Counted from the first letter of the stretch, positions 1 to 8,464 are shown. The stretch is 64,000 bases of DNA from Pseudonocardiales bacterium (GCA_023252195.1 JAHEXI010000001.1:588776-652775), one strand, 5' to 3'. Notes: a model not told the origin generated them from the letters alone. A program made the numbers and translations.

Positions 1-185
1 CGGCCCGAGACGGCATCCAGCTCGACGAGCTCGACGGCCTCACCGTACGGTGCCCCAACGGTTCGTGGTTCAACCTGCGCCCGTCGAACACCGAACCGCT
101 GCTGCGCCTGAACGTCGAAGCCCGGGACACCGCGGCGGTCGAGGTGTTGCGCGACGAGGTGTTGGCACTGGTGCGCGGCGACTGA
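1..185 (+). CDS. manB: Phosphomannomutase/phosphoglucomutase, C-terminal end (partial)
   Basis: This is the last 60 or so codons of a gene that begins before the window; the first complete codon starts at base 3 and TGA is at 183-185. The visible protein contains RPSNTEPLLRLNVEA, the phosphate-binding signature of the last domain of the alpha-D-phosphohexomutase family. These enzymes interconvert mannose-6-phosphate and mannose-1-phosphate (or the glucose equivalents) in the cytosol. manA lies 1.4 kb downstream in the same direction, which favours phosphomannomutase (ManB/PmmA), feeding GDP-mannose for glycans and lipoglycans. An AGGAGG for the next gene overlaps the stop codon, so the two are probably co-transcribed. 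Confidence 0.88.
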   Translation, partial: ARDGIQLDELDGLTVRCPNGSWFNLRPSNTEPLLRLNVEARDTAAVEVLRDEVLALVRGD

Positions 186-198
186 GGAGGCGACGACA

Positions 199-423
199 AT
201 GGCCGTGGACTTGGACGCTGCGCTGATGGAGATCTTGGCGTGCCCGTGCCCGGCGCACGCGCAGCTGCGCAGTGGTACCGCTGCTGATCCTGACGCGGAT
301 GCCTTGACCTGCACCGCGTGCGGACGGAGCTTCCCGGTGACCGATGGCATCCCGGTGCTACTGCTGCACGAGGCGTTGCCCGGGACCGGACCGGACGCCG
401 ACAGCGGCGGTGGCGGCGGGTGA
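199..423 (+). CDS. Trm112-family small zinc-ribbon protein
   Basis: A 74-residue protein starting at ATG 199 behind AGGAGG at 185-190. It has two cysteine pairs, C15-x-C17 and C38-x2-C41, followed by GRSFPVTDGIPVLL, the usual core of Trm112/YcaR-type proteins. Eukaryotic Trm112 activates methyltransferases; the role of bacterial members is not settled. The C-terminus is a glycine-rich tail. It sits between phosphomannomutase and the TobH-like gene, the arrangement known around Mycobacterium Rv3257c-Rv3255c. Its TGA overlaps the ATG of the next gene (423), implying translational coupling. The family call is firm; no specific function can be given. Confidence 0.85.
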   Translation: MAVDLDAALMEILACPCPAHAQLRSGTAADPDADALTCTACGRSFPVTDGIPVLLLHEALPGTGPDADSGGGGG

Positions 424-1601
424 TGGAATCCGACCGTGGCCACCGAAGTCAGGCTGACAACAGCCAGGGTGATGACGATGACTCACTGGATGACCCTGGG
501 CGCCTGGAGAGTATCGATACCGGTGGCTTGCTGCGCGCCGCGGCAACGGCGGGCGCCCAAGTGCGTTCCACGGCGGCCGCGGCCGAGGAGGCGGGTCTGC
601 GGAGGCTGACCGGGGAACGTCCACGTGCCCTGGTGTTGCTGACCCGTTCGGGTGCGGCATCGGCCGCAGCACCGCTGCTGCTTGCTCTGCTGGGGCCGTC
701 GTGCCCGGTACCTGTGGTGACTACCCGGTCGGTGCCGATGTGGGTGGGCGCGTTGGACATCGTCCTGGCCAACACCACCGATCCCGGCGATCGGGAGCTG
801 GCCGAGGGCCTTGCCCGTGCGGTCCGTAGAGGAGCCCAGTTGGTGCTCACCGCGCCCGCGGACGGCCCGGTGGCGGCCGCAGTGGCAGGTCGAGCGGTGC
901 TGGTGGTACCCAGAATCGAGGTGCCACCGGGGTTGGCGCTACCGCGGACGCTGACCGCCGGTCTGTTGCTGTTGGATGCCCTGGGGCTGCTCGCCACTGA
1001 CGTCGAGGCATTGGCCGGCGAGCTGGACCGGGAAGCCGAGCGCGACCACGTCGCACACGAGTCGTTGGTCAACCCCGCCAAGTCCCTGGCGTTGCGGCTG
1101 ACCGGGCGAACCCCATTGCTGTGGGGTACCGATCCGGTGGCCACGGCGGTGGCGGGGCATTGCGCCGCGGCGCTCGCCGCGCATGCGGGGGTGGTGGCGC
1201 ACGCGGCGGGATTCCATGAGGCGGCAGCGCTGCCGGTGCTGCGCCGAGAGGCGGTCCGCGGCAGTGCGGAGACCGACGTGTTCAGTGATCCTTTCAGCGA
1301 TCCGCTTGAGGATGGGGCGCCGCACGGGGCGCTGCCGGCGGTCCGGCCGGTGCTGCTCGGGGTGCTCACCGATGCCGGCATCGAGTCTGAGCGGGCCATG
1401 GCGTTGGACGCGTTGCCAGCCGCTGATGTGGTGACCGCCGACGAGGAGCTGATGGTGCGTCAGGGTGATCCGGGGGCCGCGGCGAGTGCTGCCGCGGTAC
1501 TGGCCCTACGGTTCGACTTCGCCGCGCTGTACCTCGGGTTGAGCCGGGGTGTGTTGGGCAGGCCCGGTTGGCTCGGCTCGGCCGGCTCGGTCGTTGAATG
1601 A
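423..1601 (+). CDS. SIS/TobH-like protein (Rv3256c-type)
   Basis: A 392-residue protein. I chose ATG 423 because it overlaps the Trm112 stop codon; the open frame continues upstream to 318, but that extension is arginine-rich out-of-frame sequence from the previous gene. The N-terminus is acidic. From about residue 75 there is an alternating beta/alpha fold of sugar-isomerase (SIS) type, with RALVLLTRSGAASAAAPLLLA and a later strand-loop LWGTDPVATAVAGHCAAALA. M. tuberculosis Rv3256c occupies the same position between manB and manA and is often named TobH. No catalytic residues can be assigned. It probably acts with the flanking mannose-phosphate enzymes, but that is inference from position. 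The stop TGA overlaps the first possible ATG of manA. Confidence 0.72.
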   Translation: MESDRGHRSQADNSQGDDDDSLDDPGRLESIDTGGLLRAAATAGAQVRSTAAAAEEAGLRRLTGERPRALVLLTRSGAASAAAPLLLALLGPSCPVPVVTTRSVPMWVGALDIVLANTTDPGDRELAEGLARAVRRGAQLVLTAPADGPVAAAVAGRAVLVVPRIEVPPGLALPRTLTAGLLLLDALGLLATDVEALAGELDREAERDHVAHESLVNPAKSLALRLTGRTPLLWGTDPVATAVAGHCAAALAAHAGVVAHAAGFHEAAALPVLRREAVRGSAETDVFSDPFSDPLEDGAPHGALPAVRPVLLGVLTDAGIESERAMALDALPAADVVTADEELMVRQGDPGAAASAAAVLALRFDFAALYLGLSRGVLGRPGWLGSAGSVVE

Positions 1602-1624
1602 ACGCAGGCGGTAAGGGAGGGGTT

Positions 1625-2899
1625 GTGGAGCTGTTGCGCAACGCGGTGCGGCCTTACGCCTGGGGTTCCCGGACGGCGATTCCGGAGCTACTCGGCGGCC
1701 CGGTCCCGGCCCCGCACCCGCAGGCCGAGCTATGGCTGGGAGCGCACCCGGCGGATCCGTCGGTGCTGATGCACGCAGATGGCGCCCAGACCTCCCTGCT
1801 GGAGGCGTTGCGTGCCGACCCCTACCGGCACCTCGGCCCGCGCTGCGCACAGCGTTGGGGCGGCCAGTTGCCGTTTCTGCTCAAGGTGCTCGCCGCAGAG
1901 GAGCCGCTGAGCCTGCAGGCTCATCCGTCCGCGGAACAGGCAGCTGAAGGCTTCGCCCGCGAGGAGATCCGGGGAGTCCCTCGGGACGCGCCGGAACGCA
2001 ACTACGTCGACCCCAGCCACAAACCCGAGCTGATCTGCGCACTCACCGAGCTCCAGGCGCTGGCCGGGTTCCGGGATCCGGAGCGCACCGTCGAGTTGCT
2101 CAAAGCTCTGGACGTGCCGGAGCTGGCGCCCTACCGTGCGATGCTCGCGGCTGAGCCCAATGCCGACGGGTTGCGAACCCTGTTCACCACCTGGATCACG
2201 ATGCCCGAGCCAGCGATGAAGGCAGTACTGCCCCCTACCCTGGATGCCTGCGTTGCGTTATTGCGCCGCAACGGCGTGTGCGGAGGCAACTTTCGAAGAG
2301 AGTGTCGGGTGATTCTCGAGCTGGCCGAGACCTATCCGGGCGACGTCGGAGTGCTCGCGGCCCTACTACTCAACCATGTCGTGCTGGCGTCGGGAGAGGC
2401 AATGTACCTGCCCGCCGGCAACCTGCACACCTATCTGCGGGGCACCGGTGTGGAAATCAGTGCGAACTCGGACAACGTACTGCGCGGCGGTTTGACCTCC
2501 AAGCACATCGACGTGCCCGAGCTGCTGCGGGTACTTGACTTCTCCTATGGTGCGCTGCCGGTGCAACGCGGTGAACCAGTGGGGCCGCACGAAACTGCGT
2601 ATCGCACTCTGGCGGAGGAGTTCCAGTTGACTAGGCTGGAATGGGCGCACGGCGAGTCGACTCCGATGTGCCTGCACAGTCAGTGGCCGCAGATCCTGCT
2701 GTGCACTCAGGGCTCAGCGCGGCTGCATTCCCTCGACGGCGGCAGCGTCACCGTGCGCCGAGGTGGCTCGGTATGGCTGGCCGCCGAGGATCCCGAGGTC
2801 ACTGTGTGCCCAGGCCCCGGCCCGGTGCAGCTATTCCGCGCCCTACCCGGCCTAGCACCGTTGCCAGTGCACCCCGGGCCGTCATTCGGCTCCGAATAG
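1625..2899 (+). CDS. manA: Mannose-6-phosphate isomerase, class I
   Basis: ManA interconverts fructose-6-phosphate and mannose-6-phosphate in the cytosol and opens the GDP-mannose pathway. The product is 424 residues if it starts at GTG 1625, which lies just after AAGGGAGG (1613-1620) and gives the usual ELLRNAVRPYAWGSRTAI N-terminus. An ATG at 1598 overlapping the previous stop is the alternative. Zinc ligands are visible: Q and H of LSLQAHPS near residue 100, E of ELICAL near 136, and H of PAGNLHTYL near 266. The type I signature GTGVEISANSDNVLRGGLT follows. It belongs to the manB-Trm112-TobH-manA cluster. The 3' end contains the first of two related hairpin sequences. Confidence 0.93.
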   Translation: MELLRNAVRPYAWGSRTAIPELLGGPVPAPHPQAELWLGAHPADPSVLMHADGAQTSLLEALRADPYRHLGPRCAQRWGGQLPFLLKVLAAEEPLSLQAHPSAEQAAEGFAREEIRGVPRDAPERNYVDPSHKPELICALTELQALAGFRDPERTVELLKALDVPELAPYRAMLAAEPNADGLRTLFTTWITMPEPAMKAVLPPTLDACVALLRRNGVCGGNFRRECRVILELAETYPGDVGVLAALLLNHVVLASGEAMYLPAGNLHTYLRGTGVEISANSDNVLRGGLTSKHIDVPELLRVLDFSYGALPVQRGEPVGPHETAYRTLAEEFQLTRLEWAHGESTPMCLHSQWPQILLCTQGSARLHSLDGGSVTVRRGGSVWLAAEDPEVTVCPGPGPVQLFRALPGLAPLPVHPGPSFGSE

Positions 2900-2943
2900 C
2901 GATCTATCAGCCGTCGAAACCGCCATTCGGCTCGGAATGGCGG
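2879..2943. repeat. Duplicated hairpin motif between manA and the CDF gene
   Basis: Two related units lie about 41 bases apart. The first (2879-2899) covers the manA stop codon and reads CCGTCATTCGGCTCCGAAT. The second (2920-2943) starts CCGCCATT and ends AATGGCGG, a perfect 8-bp stem around an 8-base loop. The second unit could terminate or attenuate transcription before the transporter gene. It is seen directly; the function is inferred. Confidence 0.5.
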
Positions 2944-2966
2944 GCTGGGTAACAGGAGGAGAGAGG

Positions 2967-3890
2967 GTGTCAGCGGGGGCCGGGAAGACGGCGATCGTCG
3001 CGGCGTTGGCGGCGAACGCCGGTATCGCAGCGGCGAAGTTCGTCGGATTCCTGGTCACCGGGTCATCGTCGATACTCGCCGAGGCGGTGCACTCGGTAGC
3101 CGACACCTCCAACCAGGGGCTGTTGCTGCTCGGCGGCAAGCGCTCCCGGCGGGAAGCCACCGCAGAGCATCCGTTCGGCTACGGTCGCGACCGCTACTTC
3201 TACTCCTTCGTGGTCGCGCTGCTGCTGTTCAGCCTCGGTTCGGTGTTCGCGCTCTATGAGGGCGCCCACAAGCTGCACAGCCCCGAAGAGATCACTTCGC
3301 CACTGGTGGCCATCGGGATCCTGCTCGTGGCGGTAGTGCTGGAGGGTTTGAGCTTCCGTACCGCGGTCAGGGAGTCCAGGCCGCTCAAGGGCGCCGGTAG
3401 CTGGTGGCGGTTCATCAGGCGGTCGAAGTCCCCGGAACTTCCGGTGGTGCTTTTGGAGGATTCGGGCGCGCTGGTCGGGCTGGTCTTCGCCCTGGCGGGC
3501 GTCGGATTGGCGGTGCTCACCGGCGACCCGACGTGGGATGCGATCGGGACGCTAGGCATCGGCCTGCTGCTCGGTGTCATCGCGGTCATCCTCATCGTCG
3601 AGACCAAGAGCCTGCTGATCGGCGAAGGCTCCGGTCCCGAGGAGCTGCGCACCATCTGTACCGCGATGGTGGGCCGCGGCGTGGATCGGGTGATCCATCT
3701 CAGGACCCAGTACCTCGGCCCGGACGAGCTGCTGGTCGCCGCGAAGATCGCGGTGCCGGCCACCATGTCCACCGCTGACGTGGCGAGGGCCATCGACGAG
3801 GCCGAGGCGCGGGTCCGCGGCGCCGTCCCCGCTGCCCGGATCATCTACCTCGAACCGGACCTCGATCGCACGCCGGCTGGCACCATTTGA
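2967..3890 (+). CDS. Cation diffusion facilitator (CDF) family transporter
   Basis: A 307-residue integral membrane protein exporting divalent metals (Zn, Mn, Fe or Co) by proton antiport; the exact metal cannot be read from the sequence. I place the start at GTG 2967 because AGGAGGA is at 2954-2960; an in-frame ATG at 2937 is less likely. There are about six membrane segments, from AIVAALAANAGIAAAKFVGF onward. The metal-site helix LAEAVHSVADTSNQ is in segment 2 and a later helix carries DPTWDAIGTLGIG. The C-terminal 85 residues form the cytoplasmic metal-sensing domain (EELRTICTAMV...). It ends 27 bases before the biotin carboxylase gene. Confidence 0.85.
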   Translation: MSAGAGKTAIVAALAANAGIAAAKFVGFLVTGSSSILAEAVHSVADTSNQGLLLLGGKRSRREATAEHPFGYGRDRYFYSFVVALLLFSLGSVFALYEGAHKLHSPEEITSPLVAIGILLVAVVLEGLSFRTAVRESRPLKGAGSWWRFIRRSKSPELPVVLLEDSGALVGLVFALAGVGLAVLTGDPTWDAIGTLGIGLLLGVIAVILIVETKSLLIGEGSGPEELRTICTAMVGRGVDRVIHLRTQYLGPDELLVAAKIAVPATMSTADVARAIDEAEARVRGAVPAARIIYLEPDLDRTPAGTI

Positions 3891-3917
3891 TCAACATTGT
3901 CCGAAGGAGTGTGGTGG

Positions 3918-5255
3918 GTGTTTGAGTCACTGTTGATCGCCAACCGAGGTGAGATCGCGCGGCGGGTCATCCGCTCCGCACGTGCGATGGGCATCCGAAC
4001 CGTCGCGGTGCACTCCTCGGTAGATGCGGAGCTGCCGTTCGTCGCCGAGGCCGACGAGGCGGTGGAGCTGACTGGGGCACCTGCGCAGGCTTACCGAGAC
4101 GCCGACCAGCTACTCGACGCGGCCCGTCGGACCCGCGTGGTTGCGGTGCACCCCGGTTACGGGTTCCTGTCCGAAGATCCCGGGTTCGCCCGCGCCGTGT
4201 CCGATGCCGGTCTGGCGTGGGTCGGTCCCAGCGCTGAGGCGATCTCCGCGATGGGTGACAAGGTGGCTGCCCGGGAAACCGTTGCGGCAGCCGGGGTACC
4301 GGTGGCGCCCGGTTCGACTCACGCCGTGGCGACGCAGGACGCTGCGGTCGTTGAAGCCGAGAAAGTCGGTTTCCCCGTCATGCTCAAGGCTGCCGCCGGC
4401 GGCGGTGGGATGGGCATGGCGGTAGCGACCGACGCCGCAACCGTGCACGCCGAATACGCCAAGGTCGCCGCCTTCGCTCACCGGCTCTTCGGCGACTCGA
4501 GGCTGTTCGTCGAGCGGTACTTCCCACGGGTACGGCATGTGGAGGTGCAGGTTCTGGGGTTGGCCGACGGTCGGGTGGTAGCGCTGGGCGAGCGCGAATG
4601 CTCGGTGCAGCGGCGGCATCAGAAGGTTGCCGAGGAGAGCCCGTCACCCGCCGTCGAGCCGGATCTGCGTTGCCGGATGGAACACGCCGCGGTGCTGGCC
4701 GCCGCCACGGTCGATTATCGCAACGCGGGAACGGTGGAGTTCCTGCTCGACCAGGATACCGGTGAGTTCTTCTTCCTGGAGATGAACACCCGGCTGCAGG
4801 TGGAGCACCCGGTCACCGAGGTGCGCTATGGCGTGGACCTGGTGGCCGCCCAGCTGCGTATCGCCGAGGGCGCCGAACCTGGTTTCGACGTCGACGCTGT
4901 GACCCCCATCGGGCACGCGGTCGAACTGCGGGTAAACGCCGAGGACCCGAAGCGTTTCCTGCCAGGTCCTGGGCCGGTCACCGAGTGGGTGGAACCGAGC
5001 GGTAAGGGAGTGCGAGTCGACTCTGGCTACGCGGCGGGCACCACAGTGACGCCGTTCTACGACTCGCTGCTCGCCAAGCTCGTGGTGCACGGCCCAGATC
5101 GGGAGCAGGCGCTGGCGCAGGCCCGCATGGCGGTTGCCGAATTCATCGTCACCGGCCCGAAGTGCAATCTGCCCTTCCACGCCGAGCTACTAGAGAACCA
5201 AGAATTCGTCTCCGGCCAGTACGACACCGGTCTGGTCTCCCGGATGCGCCCCTGA
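3918..5255 (+). CDS. accC: Acetyl/propionyl-CoA carboxylase, biotin carboxylase subunit
   Basis: A 445-residue stand-alone biotin carboxylase: it carboxylates biotin on a carrier protein using ATP and bicarbonate. GTG 3918 is preferred (GAAGGAG at 3903-3909), giving MFESLLIANRGEIARRVIRS. The preATP-grasp domain is followed by the ATP-binding glycine loop KAAAGGGGMGM near residue 156, the catalytic block FLEMNTRLQVEHPVTE near 285-300 and a C-terminal domain. Unlike actinobacterial AccA3-type alpha subunits, there is no fused biotin carrier domain. A separate biotin carrier (TB7.3-like) is encoded at 24739-24954, and no carboxyltransferase is in the window. Which acyl-CoA it serves is unknown. 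Confidence 0.87.
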   Translation: MFESLLIANRGEIARRVIRSARAMGIRTVAVHSSVDAELPFVAEADEAVELTGAPAQAYRDADQLLDAARRTRVVAVHPGYGFLSEDPGFARAVSDAGLAWVGPSAEAISAMGDKVAARETVAAAGVPVAPGSTHAVATQDAAVVEAEKVGFPVMLKAAAGGGGMGMAVATDAATVHAEYAKVAAFAHRLFGDSRLFVERYFPRVRHVEVQVLGLADGRVVALGERECSVQRRHQKVAEESPSPAVEPDLRCRMEHAAVLAAATVDYRNAGTVEFLLDQDTGEFFFLEMNTRLQVEHPVTEVRYGVDLVAAQLRIAEGAEPGFDVDAVTPIGHAVELRVNAEDPKRFLPGPGPVTEWVEPSGKGVRVDSGYAAGTTVTPFYDSLLAKLVVHGPDREQALAQARMAVAEFIVTGPKCNLPFHAELLENQEFVSGQYDTGLVSRMRP

Positions 5256-5313
5256 CCCCGTTGCGACTGCGCTGAGGCTCCCGAACTGTAGGGCTGGTCT
5301 AGCGTGTGCGGGC

Positions 5314-6015
5314 GTGGGCAGGCTGGTGGTTATTGAGGGGCTCGATGGGGCGGGTAAGCGCACCCTGGCCGACGGATTGGTCACCGCGCTGAGCGCCCGC
5401 GGCGCGAGTGTGGCCCGGATCGCGTTTCCTCGTTACGACCTCGACGTTCACGCCGAGCTGGCGCGCGACGCGCTCTACGGGCGGCTGGGTGATCTGGCCA
5501 GCTCGGTGCACGGCATGGCGGTGCTGTTCGCTCTGGATCGGCGAGCTGCCGCCGAAGAGCTGCGCGCGCTGCGCTGCGGCCACGACGTGGTACTGCTGGA
5601 TCGCTACGTCGCGTCGAATGCGGCATACGGCGCGGCGCGGCTGCACGAGGATGCGCAGGGCCCGTTCGTCGACTGGCTCCGTGGCCTGGAGGTCGACCGG
5701 TTCGGCGTCCCGGTGCCCGATCTCCAGCTGCTGCTGCGGGTGCCGATGAGTGTTGCCGCTGCCCGTGCGGATCGTCGGGCCGGCGCCGACAGCGCGCGCG
5801 CGAAGGACCTGTATGAGACCGATCATGGACTGCAGGCGCGGTGCGCAGCCGTCTATGACGGTCTGGCCGCCAGCGGCTGGCTGGCCCCGTGGTCTGTCTT
5901 AGACGGCCCGATTTTCGGCGGCCCGATTTTCGGCGGCCCGATTTTAGCCGGCACGGTCGCCGGCGCCTCCGCAACGAGCAACCTCAGCGAACTGGCGGTG
6001 CGGCTGCTCGGCTAA
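5314..6015 (+). CDS. tmk: Thymidylate kinase (dTMP kinase)
   Basis: A 233-residue P-loop kinase that phosphorylates dTMP to dTDP. It starts at GTG 5314 with a weak ribosome site. The Walker A loop is GLDGAGKRT (residues 9-17), with the Arg-Thr ending also typical of mycobacterial Tmk; FPRYD and LLDRYVASNAAYGAAR are the phosphate- and base-binding motifs. In M. tuberculosis tmk also directly precedes mtrA. Near the C-terminus GPIFGGPIFGGPILAG is encoded by three tandem 15-base units, an unusual insertion before the last helix. Confidence 0.92.
   Translation: MGRLVVIEGLDGAGKRTLADGLVTALSARGASVARIAFPRYDLDVHAELARDALYGRLGDLASSVHGMAVLFALDRRAAAEELRALRCGHDVVLLDRYVASNAAYGAARLHEDAQGPFVDWLRGLEVDRFGVPVPDLQLLLRVPMSVAAARADRRAGADSARAKDLYETDHGLQARCAAVYDGLAASGWLAPWSVLDGPIFGGPIFGGPILAGTVAGASATSNLSELAVRLLG
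5905..5949 (+). repeat. Three tandem 15-bp units inside tmk
   Basis: The unit GGCCCGATTTTCGGC occurs at 5905-5919 and 5920-5934 exactly, and at 5935-5949 with the end changed to TTTAGCC. The repeat is in frame and adds G-P-I-F-G pentapeptides near the Tmk C-terminus. It looks like a slipped-strand expansion. Confidence 0.9.
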
Positions 6016-6051
6016 GCGACTGCCGCCCGACGGGCGGGACCGTCGCGCGCA

Positions 6052-6069
6052 ATGCCACGATGGTGGCAT
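6052..6069. promoter_or_regulatory. Palindrome over the mtrA start codon
   Basis: ATGCCAC (6052-6058), a GATG spacer and GTGGCAT (6063-6069) form a perfect inverted repeat that includes the first two bases of the mtrA ATG. No purine-rich ribosome site precedes mtrA. It could be an operator or a hairpin controlling mtrA translation, or chance. Confidence 0.3.
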
Positions 6070-6745
6070 GGCAGCTCGTGTGCTCGTGGTGGAGGATGAT
6101 CCCGCGTCCGCTGAGATGTTGTCCATCGCGCTGCGTCAGGCGGGCTTCGAGACCGCGGTGGTCGGCGAGGGCACCAAGGTAATGCCCGCGCTGCGCGAGC
6201 TGAAGCCGGACCTGGTGTTGTTGGACCTGATGTTGCCGGGCATGAGCGGCATTGACGTGTGCAAGGCGATCCGTGCCGAGTCCGATGTCCCGGTCGTGGT
6301 GCTCACCGCGAAGAGCGACACCGTCGACGTGGTGCTGGGCCTGGAGTCCGGCGCCGACGACTACATGGTCAAGCCGCCCAAGACCCAGGAGCTGGTGGCG
6401 CGGTTGCGCGCCCGGTTGCGCCGTATCGAAGCCGATCCCGCCGAACAACTCACCATCGGCGACCTGGAGATCGACGTGCCGGGCCACCGGGTCAGCCGGG
6501 ACGGGATACCGATTTCGCTGACACCGCTGGAGTTCGAGCTGCTGCTCGCGCTGGCCCGCAAGCCGCGCCAGGTGTTCACCCGTGAGGTGCTGCTCGAGCA
6601 GGTCTGGGGCTACCGGCACGCCGCCGACACCCGCTTGGTCAACGTGCACGTGCAGCGGCTGCGCTCCAAGGTCGAGCGGGATCCGGAGCATCCCGAGGTA
6701 GTGCTCACCGTTCGCGGTATCGGATATAAGGCCGGCACGGCGTGA
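6068..6745 (+). CDS. mtrA: DNA-binding response regulator MtrA
   Basis: A 225-residue OmpR/PhoB-type regulator and partner of the sensor kinase MtrB encoded just downstream. In mycobacteria and corynebacteria MtrA controls cell division, wall hydrolases and osmotic response. The receiver domain (residues 4-115) shows the acidic pair E9-D10-D11, the phosphorylated aspartate D53 in LLDLMLPG, a switch threonine in VLTAKS and a lysine in VKPP. A winged-helix domain follows (about 128-225), ending VLTVRGIGYKAG. The start ATG 6068 has no visible ribosome site, so the message may be leaderless or coupled to tmk translation. Order tmk-mtrA-mtrB-lpqB is conserved in Actinobacteria. Confidence 0.95.
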   Translation: MAARVLVVEDDPASAEMLSIALRQAGFETAVVGEGTKVMPALRELKPDLVLLDLMLPGMSGIDVCKAIRAESDVPVVVLTAKSDTVDVVLGLESGADDYMVKPPKTQELVARLRARLRRIEADPAEQLTIGDLEIDVPGHRVSRDGIPISLTPLEFELLLALARKPRQVFTREVLLEQVWGYRHAADTRLVNVHVQRLRSKVERDPEHPEVVLTVRGIGYKAGTA

Positions 6746-6788
6746 GGCCTGCGCCGCTGCCGATACCCGGATCAGGGATCATTTCGCG

Positions 6789-8462
6789 GTGACATCGCTC
6801 GCCGACCGGGCGACCGACCAACTGCGCCCGGTCGCCGGAGCGGCCAGCGAGCTGGCCGCCATGTTCGGCGCGGTGTGGCGCCGCTCCCTGAAGGCGCGGG
6901 TGGTGAGCAGCACCGTCGCGCTGTCATCCACCGTGGTGTTGGTGCTGGGCATGGTGCTGCAGGCGCAGCTTGCTCAGCGGCTGATCGAGAACAAGACGCA
7001 GGCGGCGCTATTACAGGCCGAGAACAGCAGGATCCTGGTGGAGTCCGAGCTCGGCGCGGTGGATCCCACCTCGGCGTCGTTGGCGGGCCGGCTCACCACC
7101 GCTGTCGATCGGCTGACGAATCCGGATCCGACCGGTACGGGTCCCGCCACGGCTAGCGCCGGCACTTACGAGCCGGTGCTGGTCGACGGCGGGGACCCGT
7201 CCGGGGTGGTCGGCACCGGTCAGAAGATCGGTCCGCTGGACGACGTCCCCGCGGTACTGCGCTCCGCGGTGGAACGCGGCGCGCTCGCTCACAAGATCAC
7301 CACAGTGCAACGCGGTTCGACCGGGGTGACAATGCTGGTCGTCGGCATGCCAGTCGCCAGCGCGGGCCGCACGATGCAGCTGTACCTGCTGTTCCCGCTC
7401 ACCGCGGAGCAGCGCACCCTGACCTTGGTGCAGTCCACCCTGGTGCTCGGCGGGTTGGTGCTGCTGGTGCTGATCGCGGGCATCGCCAGCCTGGTGACCC
7501 GCCAGGTGGTGGTTCCGGTCCGGCAAGCCGCCGAGGTTGCCGAACGGTTCGCCCACGGCCACCTTGAAGAGCGCATCCCGGTCGTCGGGGAGGACGACAT
7601 GGCCCGGCTGGGCACCTCGTTCAACGAGATGGCCGCCAGCATCCAGCGGCAGATCCGTCAGCTCGAGGAGTTCGGCGAGCTGCAGCGCGGTTTCACCTCC
7701 GATGTGTCCCACGAGCTGCGTACCCCGCTGACCACGGTCCGGATGGCCGCCGATCTGCTCTATGAGTCACGCGACAAGCTGCACCCGGTGCTGCACCGCC
7801 CGGTCGAGCTGCTGGTCAGCGAGCTGGACCGATTCGAGACGTTGCTGGCTGAGCTGCTGGAGATCTCCCGGCTGGACGCCGGGGTCGCCGAGCTGCACGG
7901 TGAGACCGTCGACCTGCGCGACACCGTGGCGAGTGCGGCGGCCTCGGTGCGCGCGGTGGCCGACCGCGCCGGCACTGCGCTAGAGCTGGATCTGCCGGAC
8001 GATGAGGTGCTCGCCGAGGTCGACCCGCGGCGGGTCGAGCGGATCCTGCGCAATCTGCTGACCAACGCGTTGGACCACGGCGAGGGTCACCCGGTTGAAG
8101 TGATCGTCGCATCCGACTCCGACGCGGTCGCGGTGCTGGTACGCGACCACGGCATCGGGCTGCAGCCAGGCCAGCAGGACCTGGTGTTCACCCGATTCTG
8201 GCGGGGTGACCCATCGCGTGATCGGCGCACCGGTGGCACCGGACTCGGACTGTCGATCAGCCTGGAGGACGCCCGCCTGCACGGCGGCTGGTTGCAGGCC
8301 TGGGGTGCACCCGGGCAGGGCAGCGCCTTCCGGCTCACGCTGCCGAGAAGCCGGGACATCGAACTCACCGCAAGCCCGCTGCCGCTGGGTCCTCCCGGGA
8401 GGTCCCCGGGGTCGGGGCCAGCCGTGCAGGGACCTCGGGTGCCCGCTGGACCGGGGCGCTAA
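6789..8462 (+). CDS. mtrB: Sensor histidine kinase MtrB
   Basis: A 557-residue membrane histidine kinase that phosphorylates MtrA. GTG 6789 is used as the start. A cytoplasmic N-terminus of about 38 residues precedes membrane helix 1 (about 38-60). An extracellular domain of about 150 residues follows, then helix 2 (STLVLGGLVLLVLIAG, about 215-235), a HAMP linker, the dimerisation/phosphoacceptor motif DVSHELRTPLTTV (histidine near 308) and the ATP-binding domain with LLTNALDHG, DHGIGL and TGGTGLGLSI. The C-terminal 30 residues are a proline/glycine-rich tail. It ends two bases before lpqB, so coupling is likely. Confidence 0.94.
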   Translation: MTSLADRATDQLRPVAGAASELAAMFGAVWRRSLKARVVSSTVALSSTVVLVLGMVLQAQLAQRLIENKTQAALLQAENSRILVESELGAVDPTSASLAGRLTTAVDRLTNPDPTGTGPATASAGTYEPVLVDGGDPSGVVGTGQKIGPLDDVPAVLRSAVERGALAHKITTVQRGSTGVTMLVVGMPVASAGRTMQLYLLFPLTAEQRTLTLVQSTLVLGGLVLLVLIAGIASLVTRQVVVPVRQAAEVAERFAHGHLEERIPVVGEDDMARLGTSFNEMAASIQRQIRQLEEFGELQRGFTSDVSHELRTPLTTVRMAADLLYESRDKLHPVLHRPVELLVSELDRFETLLAELLEISRLDAGVAELHGETVDLRDTVASAAASVRAVADRAGTALELDLPDDEVLAEVDPRRVERILRNLLTNALDHGEGHPVEVIVASDSDAVAVLVRDHGIGLQPGQQDLVFTRFWRGDPSRDRRTGGTGLGLSISLEDARLHGGWLQAWGAPGQGSAFRLTLPRSRDIELTASPLPLGPPGRSPGSGPAVQGPRVPAGPGR

Positions 8463-8464
8463 CG

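Noticed and set aside
449..1399. Long minus-strand open frame opposite the TobH-like gene
   Set aside because: It has no recognisable domain, is serine/alanine/arginine-rich, and mirrors the codon bias of the plus-strand gene, as expected for an antisense shadow in high-GC DNA.
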